This document shows, one piece after another, positions 17,172-25,827 of a stretch of 64,000 nt of DNA. Origin of the DNA: UBA11986 sp963734955 (GTDB taxonomy: Bacteria > Bacteroidota > Ignavibacteria > UBA10030 > UBA6906); the NCBI GenBank assembly GCA_963734955.1, contig CAVTJO010000014.1:558001-622000 (forward strand), written 5' to 3'. The translations under genes and the position numbers were made by a program. The stretch's first letter is position 1. Every line of letters starts with the position of its first letter. The notes under the pieces were generated by a model. That model made no database searches. It was not told the origin of the DNA and saw only the letters and a program-made list of their open reading frames with translations.

Positions 17172-19717
17172 CCTTGCGCTGGTGCCACCTGCTCCGCCTT
17201 TTTCCCCGAAATCCTTGCTCGCACCGCGGGTGTTCTCCATAATCCAATCAAGATACAAACCAGGGCAATGCCCCATGAGGCCCGTGAGAGGTTCCAACCT
17301 AGGTCGTACATAGGCGGATCGAACTTGTAGGTAATCTCATGATGACCGGCGGGAACCAGGGTCGAACGCAGAACATAGTTTGTCTTGTAGATCTCAGTTT
17401 CATTTCCGTCAATGTACGCTTTCCATCCTGCCGGATAGTACACCTCGCTCAGCACAAGCAGGGCCGGAGATGATGTGTATGCTGAGATGGAAATATTTCT
17501 GGAAAGGTACCCGGTTACTTCGGCTGACGAACTGTCGGGAGCAGTGATGCCGGAAGCAAGCGGCTTTTCGAGGATTGCCGTAATTGCCGGATCGAAGGAA
17601 CGAGAGTTGAGTTCGTTGAATACTTCTGTCTGGTTGTGGGCGACATCGACGCGCTTCACAAAGAACGCGCGGGGCAATGCGTGAGGATTCAAATATGTAA
17701 ACTCTCTCGCTGCCTGATCAGCTTGAACGAGTCGGAGCTCGTCATACTGGATCTGTCCCTGTACGATGAGGTACTTTACATTGAGCATGTTGAGGATGTT
17801 CATATTCAGCGGGAAGTCGGGATCAGTTCCTTGGTCGGCGCACGAGTCAAGCATCGTTTGGTAGATCTTCAGTTTTGCCGGACTGTAACCGCCGAATGAT
17901 TGAATGCCATGATACGCGAACGTATTGTCCATGAACAGCGCGCCGCCGATTGGCAGTGGGGCGATCCGGAAGAGTCCGGGCTGCTGTTTCAGAAAGGCTA
18001 TCGTGGCATCAGGCTGGAAGTTTGCCTCAAGATTCTGGGCAGGCCTGGGGTTGATGAATTTCGCGTCGACAATCCAGAGGTCGATAATGAGAATGCCAAT
18101 GACGAGTCCACCAAATGTTGTTGTGCCAATTTTCTTTGTGAGGAAGCCTACGATTGCACCGGCTGTCGCCGCCACCAAGAGAACGAATTTCATGTAGTCG
18201 TCCCAAAGCACTTCAAATCGAATAGACTTTATAATTGGGAGGATCTGGTTAATCTGTGAGCCAAAGACTCTATCCCCGTCACCTGTGAACCACGATCCGG
18301 CGAGTGTCTCATAGACCGACGTCTTGAACAAAAAGCCAATCACCATGACTGCAGCAAAGCCGCCGGCAATGTACAACAAGGCCTTCTTCAGTTTCTCGAT
18401 CGCTGGTGCGTCGCGCAATTCAACAATGTAGCTCAGACCGTATGCGGCAAGAATCCCCACCGTGAACGGAACAAGATGGAGAATCATCGACGGGATTCGG
18501 AACCTGTTGAAGAATGGTAAATAGTCGAAGAGCAGGTTGTAGAAAATTGGGAAGTGCTTTCCGAAGGATGTCAGGAAAACCACAAACGTGAGAGCCGTAA
18601 AGAAGATGGTCATCCGGTTACGTCTGTACGCGATCGCAATAAAGGCAAGCAGAATCGGAACGATGCCGATATACTCAGTCGAAGTGTGGAAAGGCATGCT
18701 CCCCCAATAGAGGGGGAGCGAAGGCGCATTGAGCTGGTTCTGCCATATGTTCGGGTAAGAGCTTGAGAAGCCGAAAAATGAAGGGACGAGGTAAATAATT
18801 GTCTCCCATGGATTCCACGACCAGTTGGTTGCGTAGTCATAATTGAGTCCACCCGTTGCTCCGGCAGTGCCACCGCCCCTGATGGAGAATGTCGCGTACT
18901 CATAGACGGAAATGTAGATGTATGAGGAGATGCACAATCCTACCAAGAGGGCTCCGACAAGCAAGGCCGTTTTCTTCACAGCGAGAAGCGCGTGCTGCTT
19001 GAGGTCCAGAACGATGTGGTACAATAGATACATCCCGATCACCATGAAGACATAGTAAACCATCTGCATGTGGTTGGTCAGTAGCAGTGTTCCGATGGCA
19101 GCAGACAGCAACCCGAAGCTCAGGAGGGTTCGTTTCTCAAACAACACGTGCGTCAAAAGGAAAATCAGGGGCAAATAGGAAAGTGCCATGAGTTTTGATC
19201 CATGGCCCTCGCCTGCAAGTCCAACGGCGTTCGGAGTGAGCATGAACGTGATGGCCGCAAGCAGCGATGAAAGGCGGGAAAAGTTCCACACTCGCATAAG
19301 GAGGAACATAAAGATTCCCCCGAGCAGATAGTGAACGATAAGCCAGCCCCATTTTGCGTTCAGGTAGAGGATGTTCAATAGCTTGACAACAACGGTCTCG
19401 AGGTAATTAATGTTGTGCGGGACATACGCGACGTTGCCGAACGTTGGCATCCCGCTGAAAAAATATGGCATCCACAGGACGTCGACTCCTTCAGCCTCCT
19501 TGATCAGGTCACCGGCATGAGCATAACTCAGAGCTGTTGCAGTGTCTCCGCTGTCTGCAAAAGCCGCGTCGCGAAAGATTATTCCCCTGAACATGACAAG
19601 AGTAATTAGATACAGAAACCCTATACAGAGCAGGTCTTGCTTGGTGGGGGAAAGGTTTGAGAAGAATGATGTGTGTTGTCTCTCTTGTCTGGCGGAGGGT
19701 TTCTTGGCTTTGGCCAT
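17168..19717 (-). CDS. YfhO-family polytopic membrane protein (GT-C-like), copy 1
   Basis: 849 residues with about 13 membrane helices, a YfhO-type membrane core and a large C-terminal extracytoplasmic part ending in one more helix. Typical signs are the first loop FADSGDTATALSYAHAG, MPYFFSGMPTFG (about 83-94), the late ARSF-type segment LPRAFFVKRVDV and SEVYYPAGWKAYIDGNETEI (near 770). Bacillus YfhO is needed for lipoteichoic-acid glycosylation; in this phylum the substrate is unknown. It is the last gene of the polysaccharide locus; its ATG lies 1 base after the stop of the GT4 gene. A Lys/Pro-rich N-terminal 20 residues precede the first helix. Confidence 0.85.
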   Translation of the reverse strand: MAKAKKPSARQERQHTSFFSNLSPTKQDLLCIGFLYLITLVMFRGIIFRDAAFADSGDTATALSYAHAGDLIKEAEGVDVLWMPYFFSGMPTFGNVAYVPHNINYLETVVVKLLNILYLNAKWGWLIVHYLLGGIFMFLLMRVWNFSRLSSLLAAITFMLTPNAVGLAGEGHGSKLMALSYLPLIFLLTHVLFEKRTLLSFGLLSAAIGTLLLTNHMQMVYYVFMVIGMYLLYHIVLDLKQHALLAVKKTALLVGALLVGLCISSYIYISVYEYATFSIRGGGTAGATGGLNYDYATNWSWNPWETIIYLVPSFFGFSSSYPNIWQNQLNAPSLPLYWGSMPFHTSTEYIGIVPILLAFIAIAYRRNRMTIFFTALTFVVFLTSFGKHFPIFYNLLFDYLPFFNRFRIPSMILHLVPFTVGILAAYGLSYIVELRDAPAIEKLKKALLYIAGGFAAVMVIGFLFKTSVYETLAGSWFTGDGDRVFGSQINQILPIIKSIRFEVLWDDYMKFVLLVAATAGAIVGFLTKKIGTTTFGGLVIGILIIDLWIVDAKFINPRPAQNLEANFQPDATIAFLKQQPGLFRIAPLPIGGALFMDNTFAYHGIQSFGGYSPAKLKIYQTMLDSCADQGTDPDFPLNMNILNMLNVKYLIVQGQIQYDELRLVQADQAAREFTYLNPHALPRAFFVKRVDVAHNQTEVFNELNSRSFDPAITAILEKPLASGITAPDSSSAEVTGYLSRNISISAYTSSPALLVLSEVYYPAGWKAYIDGNETEIYKTNYVLRSTLVPAGHHEITYKFDPPMYDLGWNLSRASWGIALVCILIGLWRTPAVRARISGKKAEQVAPAQG

Positions 19718-19718
19718 G

Positions 19719-20855
19719 CTAATCCGGATTTAGTTGTTTGAAGAGAGAAATAAGTTTGTTGGAGAAATGCTGTCGGTCGAAATCGAGGAACCGTGTCCGG
19801 GCATGCTGCCGCATCGTGTTTCGCAAGTCGGTATCGTTGATGAGGGCCGCCGTGGAGTCGAAAAGTTCATCCAGCGTGTTCCAAAGATAGCCCGATTTGC
19901 CGTGAGATACAATTTCTTTTTGCCCGCCCTTGTTGATAACAACCGGAATGGCACCTGCGGACATTGCTTCCACGGTGGACATGCCGAAGTGCTCGGTGCG
20001 TTCCGGGAACCGTTCCTCGTCAACGTTATAACCGGCAGCATGCCAGAAGATTTCCGCTTGATTGTAGTAGCGTCGAAGATCGTCATACGAGGCATTCACG
20101 TGGAAATAGATCGGGTGTCCTGTTGCGGCGGCACGCAGTTCGTTCAGGTACCGCTGCGATTCTGCATCAGTTCCACAACTGCCCACCAGATGGTACGTCC
20201 AGGACGTATTGTGGAATCGTTCGCGGAGCATCTTGAATGCTTCGACCAGAATATCGTACCGCTTGTCATTGTAGAGGCCTCTGAAGAATCTGCCGACACT
20301 GAGGATGATGTGTTCCTTCGGAACGAGTTCGCCAAAGTCATCGATCGCAGGATAGAGGATCTGGCTGTTGATATTATGGGACCGATGAAGGATATCTTGA
20401 ACAAACTCCGAATAGACGAGAACAAGATTTGCATTTCTGGCAGTACCGAGCAGTGACATACGGAAGAGATCCTTTCCGGCCTCCCTCAGGCTACCCCTCA
20501 TCATTCTAACAGCGATACGAAGTGCCGTGATCCTCGGATAGGGAATTTGCAGGATGTAAACGTTCTTCTTTGCCCTGTTGCCAAGTGATCGAAAATTGGA
20601 GACAACGACACCGATATCTGCCTCCGAAAGCAATGATGGCACGTATCGGGAATTCGTGTTCCTTACGGCGACACGGTCGAAGCTCAGGTTGAAGTACCGT
20701 CGAAGAGTTTCCTTCGTGATGGAGGGGTTGTCGATGAGTAGGGTTACATCATAGTTGTCACTTTCCGAAAGCACACCCGCGATTGTGCAAGCGTATTTTT
20801 CCCCTCCGCCAAACGTATGCCAGCTGGCGTTGTAGATGCAGACTCGGCGCGTCAT
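19719..20855 (-). CDS. Glycosyltransferase family 4
   Basis: 378 residues, GT-B fold. The N-terminal half opens with CIYNASWHTFGGGEKYACTI (glycine-rich acceptor loop). The C-terminal donor domain has LSVGRFFRGLYNDKRYDILV and the EX7E-type segment ERTEHFGMSTVEAMSAGAIP followed by VVINKGGQKEIV. Donor and acceptor sugars cannot be read from the sequence. Start and stop overlap the neighbours: its ATG shares a base with the stop of the upstream GT2 gene (TGATG), and YfhO starts 1 base after it. It acts in the polysaccharide pathway at the inner face of the cytoplasmic membrane (inference). Confidence 0.88.
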   Translation of the reverse strand: MTRRVCIYNASWHTFGGGEKYACTIAGVLSESDNYDVTLLIDNPSITKETLRRYFNLSFDRVAVRNTNSRYVPSLLSEADIGVVVSNFRSLGNRAKKNVYILQIPYPRITALRIAVRMMRGSLREAGKDLFRMSLLGTARNANLVLVYSEFVQDILHRSHNINSQILYPAIDDFGELVPKEHIILSVGRFFRGLYNDKRYDILVEAFKMLRERFHNTSWTYHLVGSCGTDAESQRYLNELRAAATGHPIYFHVNASYDDLRRYYNQAEIFWHAAGYNVDEERFPERTEHFGMSTVEAMSAGAIPVVINKGGQKEIVSHGKSGYLWNTLDELFDSTAALINDTDLRNTMRQHARTRFLDFDRQHFSNKLISLFKQLNPD

Positions 20856-21796
20856 CAGGTTAGCAATTGTTCAAGGCGACCTTTGCCATTCGAACCGGTG
20901 TAATTTCGCAGACCATCAATGATTCCGTACAGAACGGCACGAGTCCCCCGCGCTGAATGCCACTTTAAACTCATTCTTATGAGATGCCTCATGAAGAAAT
21001 AAACAAAATATGGAAGGTGTCGCATCCATTGCGAAGGGCGGCTATGTTTCCTTAGGAATATGATCTTGTTCCGGATGGTGAAATAGAGGTAGAACGGGCT
21101 ATCGATCCTGTTTGTGACGGACACCTTGTGCCAGATTCTTGAATTGGGGTTATAGATGATCCGGTAGCCCCACTCCTTCATGCGCATACACCAATCGGTA
21201 TCTTCCTGGTAGATAAAGAGCGTGTCATCGAGCATCCCGGTGTCTTTGATAACACGGGCTGGCACAAAGAACATGCACCCCGAGGCGAAATCAGTGTCTT
21301 CAACCTTGTCATACTGTCCGATATCTTTCTCCCACATCCCTCTATGGTTCGCGTCGGCCTTGTCAATATGAAGAATTCCTCCCGCATACCAGAGCGTCTG
21401 CCTGTCTGAAAACTGATAAATCTTGCCGCACTGTGCTCCGAGCAGTGGTTCTGATATCGCTGCATTGACGAGGGGTTGAATGAAGCCTGGTTCAACAACT
21501 GTATCGTTGTTTAACAACAGTACGTAGTCTACGCCATGAGCGAGGGCAATTTCAATTCCCACATTGTTGCCGCCTGCGAAGCCGAGGTTCTCTTCCAGCC
21601 TGCGATATATGACTGAGGGAAACTGCTGGTGAAGTCGGCCGCCAGAGCCATCCGTTGAGTTGTTGTCGATGAGGATGATCTCGGCGGCAGTGTACGAAAC
21701 CTTGAGCAAGGAGCTGATGCATTCGCGGGTGTGTTGCTCCTGGTTCAGGTTGATAAGGACAATCGCGACTTTCGGGGAAACGGACGAAGATGGCAT
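20855..21796 (-). CDS. Glycosyltransferase family 2 (rhamnosyltransferase-like)
   Basis: 313 residues, GT-A fold. Nucleotide-sugar site: VLINLNQEQHTRECISSLLK and ILIDNNSTDGSGG; metal-binding DxD equivalent in LLLNNDTVVEPGF; acceptor-side motif FIYQEDTDWCMRMKEWGYRI (the ED-W motif common in dTDP-rhamnose transferases). The C-terminal 80 residues are basic with an amphipathic or membrane-associated stretch. The predicted sugar is a guess from the subfamily. The stop codon overlaps the start of the GT4 gene; the methyltransferase gene ends 18 bases upstream. Confidence 0.88.
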   Translation of the reverse strand: MPSSSVSPKVAIVLINLNQEQHTRECISSLLKVSYTAAEIILIDNNSTDGSGGRLHQQFPSVIYRRLEENLGFAGGNNVGIEIALAHGVDYVLLLNNDTVVEPGFIQPLVNAAISEPLLGAQCGKIYQFSDRQTLWYAGGILHIDKADANHRGMWEKDIGQYDKVEDTDFASGCMFFVPARVIKDTGMLDDTLFIYQEDTDWCMRMKEWGYRIIYNPNSRIWHKVSVTNRIDSPFYLYFTIRNKIIFLRKHSRPSQWMRHLPYFVYFFMRHLIRMSLKWHSARGTRAVLYGIIDGLRNYTGSNGKGRLEQLLT

Positions 21797-21814
21797 ATGT
21801 CTGGGGAAACATGT

Positions 21815-22453
21815 TCAGAACTGTCGCGCTCGCAACAAATATTGCAACGCGAGGAAATCTTTCAGAAGGCCAAGGCACAGAATGTTTACCAGCTTCATTT
21901 TCTTGCTGGCGATGATTCTTGGTTCGTTGTATTCCACAACGTATCCGGCGTTGTGCAGCAGTTGTTTCATAGTCCTAAGAGAAAAGAACCGGAGATGTGT
22001 TCGATCAAACAGACCGTAGTCATCGTACTCCCAGCCGCCGAGAATCTTGAGAAAGGAGGTGTAGTGTCTGATATTGGGAATGCTGCAAACGATTGTACCC
22101 TCCTTTTTCAGATGTTGTCTGAGCTTCCGCAAAACTGCCACCGGATCGACAAGATGTTCAAGGACATCCCCAAAGACAATGCAGTCAAAGAATTCCGTGG
22201 GAAAGGTTATCGCCATGGTTTCGACTTCGCCCACCAGAACGCCGTCCAGCGATTTTGCCGCTTGGTTCGCTATGGACTCGATGTTTTCGATTCCAAAGAC
22301 TTTCCGTTCCGGTATCTGGGTTTTCAACAAGGTACCGAGGAGTCCTTTGCCACATCCGACATCGAGAATCGTAATTGCGGATGACGGAACCAGGCGGGCA
22401 ATCTCCGGCCGTGAATTCTCGTAATACCCTTCCTGCATCACGGCCTCAATCAT
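21815..22453 (-). CDS. Class I SAM-dependent methyltransferase
   Basis: 212 residues with motif I ILDVGCGKGLLGTLL (about 29-43), acidic motif II VFGIENIES, and DCIVFGDVLEHLVDP (about 89-103), typical of polysaccharide-locus UbiE/Coq3-type methyltransferases. It probably methylates a sugar or lipid-linked glycan. The ATG (22453) overlaps the stop of the upstream GT4 gene (ATGA). A second in-frame ATG five codons in (MQEGYYENSRPEIA) is an alternative start. Confidence 0.86.
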   Translation of the reverse strand: MIEAVMQEGYYENSRPEIARLVPSSAITILDVGCGKGLLGTLLKTQIPERKVFGIENIESIANQAAKSLDGVLVGEVETMAITFPTEFFDCIVFGDVLEHLVDPVAVLRKLRQHLKKEGTIVCSIPNIRHYTSFLKILGGWEYDDYGLFDRTHLRFFSLRTMKQLLHNAGYVVEYNEPRIIASKKMKLVNILCLGLLKDFLALQYLLRARQF

Positions 22454-23598
22454 GTAAACAGGCTCTCATAGTGATCTTTGATTTGAATTGCCACCTTCCT
22501 AGCATCAAACATCCTCTCAACCCTCTGCCTTGCTTGCTCTCCAAGTTGACGTCGTACCTGAGGTGATCTCACGAGGTGGTCAATGGCGTCGCTCAGTGAA
22601 ACAAAATCTGCAGGTGGAACAAGAATTCCGGCGTCGCCAACAACCTCAGGGATGGACCCACTGGTTGTCGAAACCACGGGTTTGCCACACCCCATGCTCT
22701 CCACCAACACGTAGCCAAACTGTTCCTGCCACTCCCGAGATGGCTGGCTCGGCAAAACGAACACGTCCGCCAGGTTATGAATTGCAGGCATGTCTGAGTA
22801 TGGATGCTGGCCGATGAGTCGAACGTCATGCTGGAGGCCAAGCCGCATGATGAATGCCCTTACGGCTTGTTCTTCGGGTCCTGTTCCGGCAATCAGCAGC
22901 CTGATGTTCGATGCCTTCAGATTGCGCAACAGGCGCTTGAATGCAAACAGGAGGTCGAAGATTCCTTTCTGAATATAGAGATGAGCAACGAACAACACAA
23001 TTGTGTCGTCAGGAGCGCACCCGAAACGTTTGAGAACCATTTCATCTTTTGGTTTCGGACGGAAATGGTTGATGTCCACGCCCGGCATTTGAACGCGAAT
23101 CTTATGGGCGGGGGCCCCCTCGAGTATGAGGACTTCCCGTGCTCGCTCAGTGGTCGCCAGGAACAGGTCAGTCTCACCAAACACCACTTCTTTCAACCTT
23201 CGGGTTGCCGGAAGATTGAATAAGAATGGTATGTTTTCCCACACCGTGACGACGAGCTTGAAACGGTGTGTTCGCTTTGCAAGACCAGCCTGGTACGAAC
23301 AGTAGTAAAATGATTCCGCCGTGTGGACAATGTCAAAACCGTCCAGCGCACGTGTCAGCCCCTGCAAATCGTGGTAATCGCCGAGGAATTTGTAGAATCC
23401 CCTTCGTATTACGCGCGGCGTCGCAAGCTGTCCCCATGACATCAGTTTCCTCACGGGGAACGGGATCGCACCCAAATCGAAGTTGTGCCCACGGCTCGTG
23501 AACCCGACAAAGTCAAACGCGTCCATCAGGGGAATGAAGTTCTGCATCTCCCAGCTGTTGAGGTTGGGGCCGCGGACAAGGGCGATGCGTTTCTTCAT
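22450..23598 (-). CDS. Glycosyltransferase family 4
   Basis: 382 residues, GT-B fold with MKKRIALVRGPNLNSWEMQN at the start, the donor-domain strand VLFVAHLYIQKGIFDLLFAF (about 200-219), LLIAGTGPEEQ, and the E-x7-E region EQFGYVLVESMGCGKPVVST followed by SGSIPEVVGDAGILVPP. These are the standard GT4 landmarks. The substrates are unknown. It is the first gene after the terminator of the secreted propeller gene and overlaps the next methyltransferase by 4 bases. The 160-base region upstream holds that terminator and no clear promoter of its own. Confidence 0.9.
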   Translation of the reverse strand: MKKRIALVRGPNLNSWEMQNFIPLMDAFDFVGFTSRGHNFDLGAIPFPVRKLMSWGQLATPRVIRRGFYKFLGDYHDLQGLTRALDGFDIVHTAESFYYCSYQAGLAKRTHRFKLVVTVWENIPFLFNLPATRRLKEVVFGETDLFLATTERAREVLILEGAPAHKIRVQMPGVDINHFRPKPKDEMVLKRFGCAPDDTIVLFVAHLYIQKGIFDLLFAFKRLLRNLKASNIRLLIAGTGPEEQAVRAFIMRLGLQHDVRLIGQHPYSDMPAIHNLADVFVLPSQPSREWQEQFGYVLVESMGCGKPVVSTTSGSIPEVVGDAGILVPPADFVSLSDAIDHLVRSPQVRRQLGEQARQRVERMFDARKVAIQIKDHYESLFT

Positions 23599-23685
23599 GA
23601 CAGGAGTTTGCGAAGCGTTTGTGAGCCACTGGCCAGGAAAACCAGCACATCATCAGTGCCACAAAAATACTGAAAATACCCATAG

Positions 23686-23715
23686 GAACAAAGAAGCCAT
23701 CCGGCTGGATGGCTT
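23686..23715 (-). terminator. Terminator after the T9SS-secreted propeller gene
   Basis: A perfect 9-base-pair stem (AAGCCATCC with GGATGGCTT, 23694-23702 and 23707-23715) with a 4-base loop, followed on the minus strand by CTTTGTTCC. It lies 43 bases past the stop of the propeller gene. The U tract is short, so termination may be partial. Confidence 0.6.
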
Positions 23716-23758
23716 GGTAGCCCAATCGAGATTCGGCTAACTATCGTTTTCGTTGGAG

Positions 23759-25027
23759 CTATTTCAAGAGGATCATCTTTTGTACAACGGATTTTCCATC
23801 TGCCGTCATCCGGGTCCAGTAGGTGCCGCTTGCAACACCCTGTGCATCCCAGACCACAGAGTAGGATCCGGCCATACGTTCCTGGTCCACTAGCGTCGCT
23901 ACTTCCTGACCTAGAGCGTTGTAGACTTTCAGCGCGATACGGGAGCGACTCGGGACGTCATACACCAGTGTCGTGGTTGGGTTGAAGGGGTTTGGGTAGT
24001 TCTGCTGAAGCCTGAACTCTTGCGGCAACCCCCGGATTGGCTCTACATCGGTTGGTCCGAGTGGTGATGTGGCATAGCCGATTTGGAAGATTTGGTCAGC
24101 CCTGCGGCCTGCATACCACATCTTGAATGTGCTGTCTTGCCAGATAACACAATGCATCGACAAAGAATAGTCATCCCAAGAGCCGGACTGTCCAAGCGGG
24201 ACAACTGGATTTCCAGAGTACCTTGACCATTGGATGCCATCGCTAGATGATGCATAACCAATCTTATAGGCAGGCGCTGCTGGTGTTCCAAAGTACAGCA
24301 TGTGATACGTCGATCCAACTTTTAAGACCCTGGGGTCGGAGACTAGGGAAGACTCCCACTGGTTTGACGTGGTGGCCGTAAGAATGGGGTTGCCTGAATA
24401 CTCCGCCCACGTTATTCCGTCGGTCGATGTAGCATAACCGATGGCCGTGGTTGATTGATTGGTACTTCCACCAAACCACATTTTGTACTGCCCAACACCC
24501 TCTTTGATGACACATGGCTGGCTTACCCCATTGACGTCCCAACTCCCTGGGCCGCCACCTGTAAGGACAGGATCCGGACGCTTCGTCCAGTGAATTCCAT
24601 CTGTCGATGTTGCGAGGCCAACAGACCATTTTTGAGTCGCTGATGAGAACCCCCCATAGTAGAGTTTGTACTCAGTCCCGTCCTTCACGATCGTCCCACC
24701 CCACATGTATTGGTTGTCGAATGATGACGGGAGAAGCACAGGATTCTTCTCGTATGGGAACCAAGTGATGCCATCATTGGAAATCCGATAACCAAAGGAG
24801 TACGTACGATTGGGCGCATAACCGTCTCCCACATACCACATTCGATAGACTCCGTTTTCAAAGAGAACTGTAGGCATCCACGTCTGCCAATAATCAAAGC
24901 CATTACAATTGTAGTAGTCTATTTGTCCTGGCGAGATTACTGGATTACCTGTGTATTTGGTCCACTGAGTTTGTCCAACAAGTGTTGCAATGGAAAAGAA
25001 CAAGAAAAGGACAAGAGCTCTTAGCAT
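23759..25027 (-). CDS. Secreted five-bladed beta-propeller (GH43/GH130-like) with T9SS type A sorting domain
   Basis: 422 residues from ATG 25027. The signal peptide is LRALVLFLFFSIATLVGQ. The middle is a propeller of about five repeats with YKMWFGG and IGYATSTDGITW-type motifs, as in glycoside-hydrolase family 43/130-like proteins; catalytic acids cannot be assigned. The C-terminal 85 residues are a T9SS type A sorting domain: FRLQQNYPNPFNPTTTLVYD, LKVYNALGQEVATLVD and a final VVQKMILLK. It should be exported by T9SS and fixed to the cell surface. ATG 25027 is chosen over an in-frame upstream start at 25138 because AAAGGAG lies 6 bases before it and the promoter overlaps the longer version. 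Confidence 0.88.
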   Translation of the reverse strand: MLRALVLFLFFSIATLVGQTQWTKYTGNPVISPGQIDYYNCNGFDYWQTWMPTVLFENGVYRMWYVGDGYAPNRTYSFGYRISNDGITWFPYEKNPVLLPSSFDNQYMWGGTIVKDGTEYKLYYGGFSSATQKWSVGLATSTDGIHWTKRPDPVLTGGGPGSWDVNGVSQPCVIKEGVGQYKMWFGGSTNQSTTAIGYATSTDGITWAEYSGNPILTATTSNQWESSLVSDPRVLKVGSTYHMLYFGTPAAPAYKIGYASSSDGIQWSRYSGNPVVPLGQSGSWDDYSLSMHCVIWQDSTFKMWYAGRRADQIFQIGYATSPLGPTDVEPIRGLPQEFRLQQNYPNPFNPTTTLVYDVPSRSRIALKVYNALGQEVATLVDQERMAGSYSVVWDAQGVASGTYWTRMTADGKSVVQKMILLK

Positions 25028-25109
25028 AAGTTTCTCCTTTCTGTTAAGAGGAATCGACCTAGCAAGGGGGAAAGGAAAGAACGGAAGGGTGGGAGAGAAA
25101 TCTTGTCGA

Positions 25110-25138
25110 AAGATAGCCATTCGCCTGTAATAAGTCAA
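25110..25138 (-). promoter_or_regulatory. Promoter of the T9SS-secreted propeller gene
   Basis: Minus-strand TTGACT (25138-25133), 17 bases, TATCTT (25115-25110) continuing TATCTTTC. The start would be near 25103, giving a leader of about 75 bases. It shows that this gene can be transcribed separately inside the polysaccharide locus. Confidence 0.65.
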
Positions 25139-25154
25139 CAGGCGCAGATCAAGC

Positions 25155-25827
25155 CTAATGCTCGAACTTGCGGAAGTGCCGCATAGCTCTTAGCAGAAAC
25201 ATCGAAATTGGCCCAAACAGTGTCAGACCCAAGCTATCTAGTCGAGATCTTGTTTTGATCGGCTTCATGTCTTGGTTAAGAACAACCAATGTCTGATCAT
25301 TGTCTTCCACGCGGAGATTGATGTTGCTCTCCCATTCGTACTGCACGTAGAAGTCCCCCCAATGTGAATCAACAAACTCGGCAAAGTTGAGATCATGTGC
25401 GTACATTCTGTGAAAGTAGTCGCCAAACGGAGAATCGCTCGTCCGCGGTCTCATTATAAGGGTGTCATTTTGGAAGCGAACGATCCACTTGTGAAAGGGC
25501 CAGCCGAAGATTCTTTCTCCGAGCTCTGAGGGCGTTTCTATGTAACCTGCTCCTGCGACGTCGCGTGAGTTCCTTCACAAACCCGTGCGGATCATCGACG
25601 TGTTCAAGGATATGCGATGAAATCACGTAATCAAAGGACTTGTCCTTGAATGGCAAGGCCAGTCCGTCTGCAACCACAAAAGGCCGGACATCGATAACAA
25701 TGTTGTCCCCTCCGGATCGCTCTGTATTGTCAGCGACGAATTTGTCACACAGAACGTTTGATCGCTTCCGCGGGCGATTGCCACTACCGATTTCAAGAAC
25801 GCGGTCAGTCGGTCCTATCTTTAGCAT
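25155..25827 (-). CDS. Class I SAM-dependent methyltransferase, split by one frameshift
   Basis: The N-terminal part MLKIGPTDRVLEIGSGNRPR (SAM motif I) to FDYVISSHILEHVDDPHGFV is in the frame of ATG 25827. After KELTR the frame breaks; skipping one base near 25557-25566 gives KELTRVAGAGYIETPSELGE, then RIFGWPFHKWIVRF and on to the stop at 25155. The repaired protein is 223 residues, normal for this methyltransferase group. The start lies 23 bases inside the end of the flippase gene. A glycan or lipid-linked sugar is the likely substrate. The break is probably an inserted base in the sequence. Confidence 0.78.
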
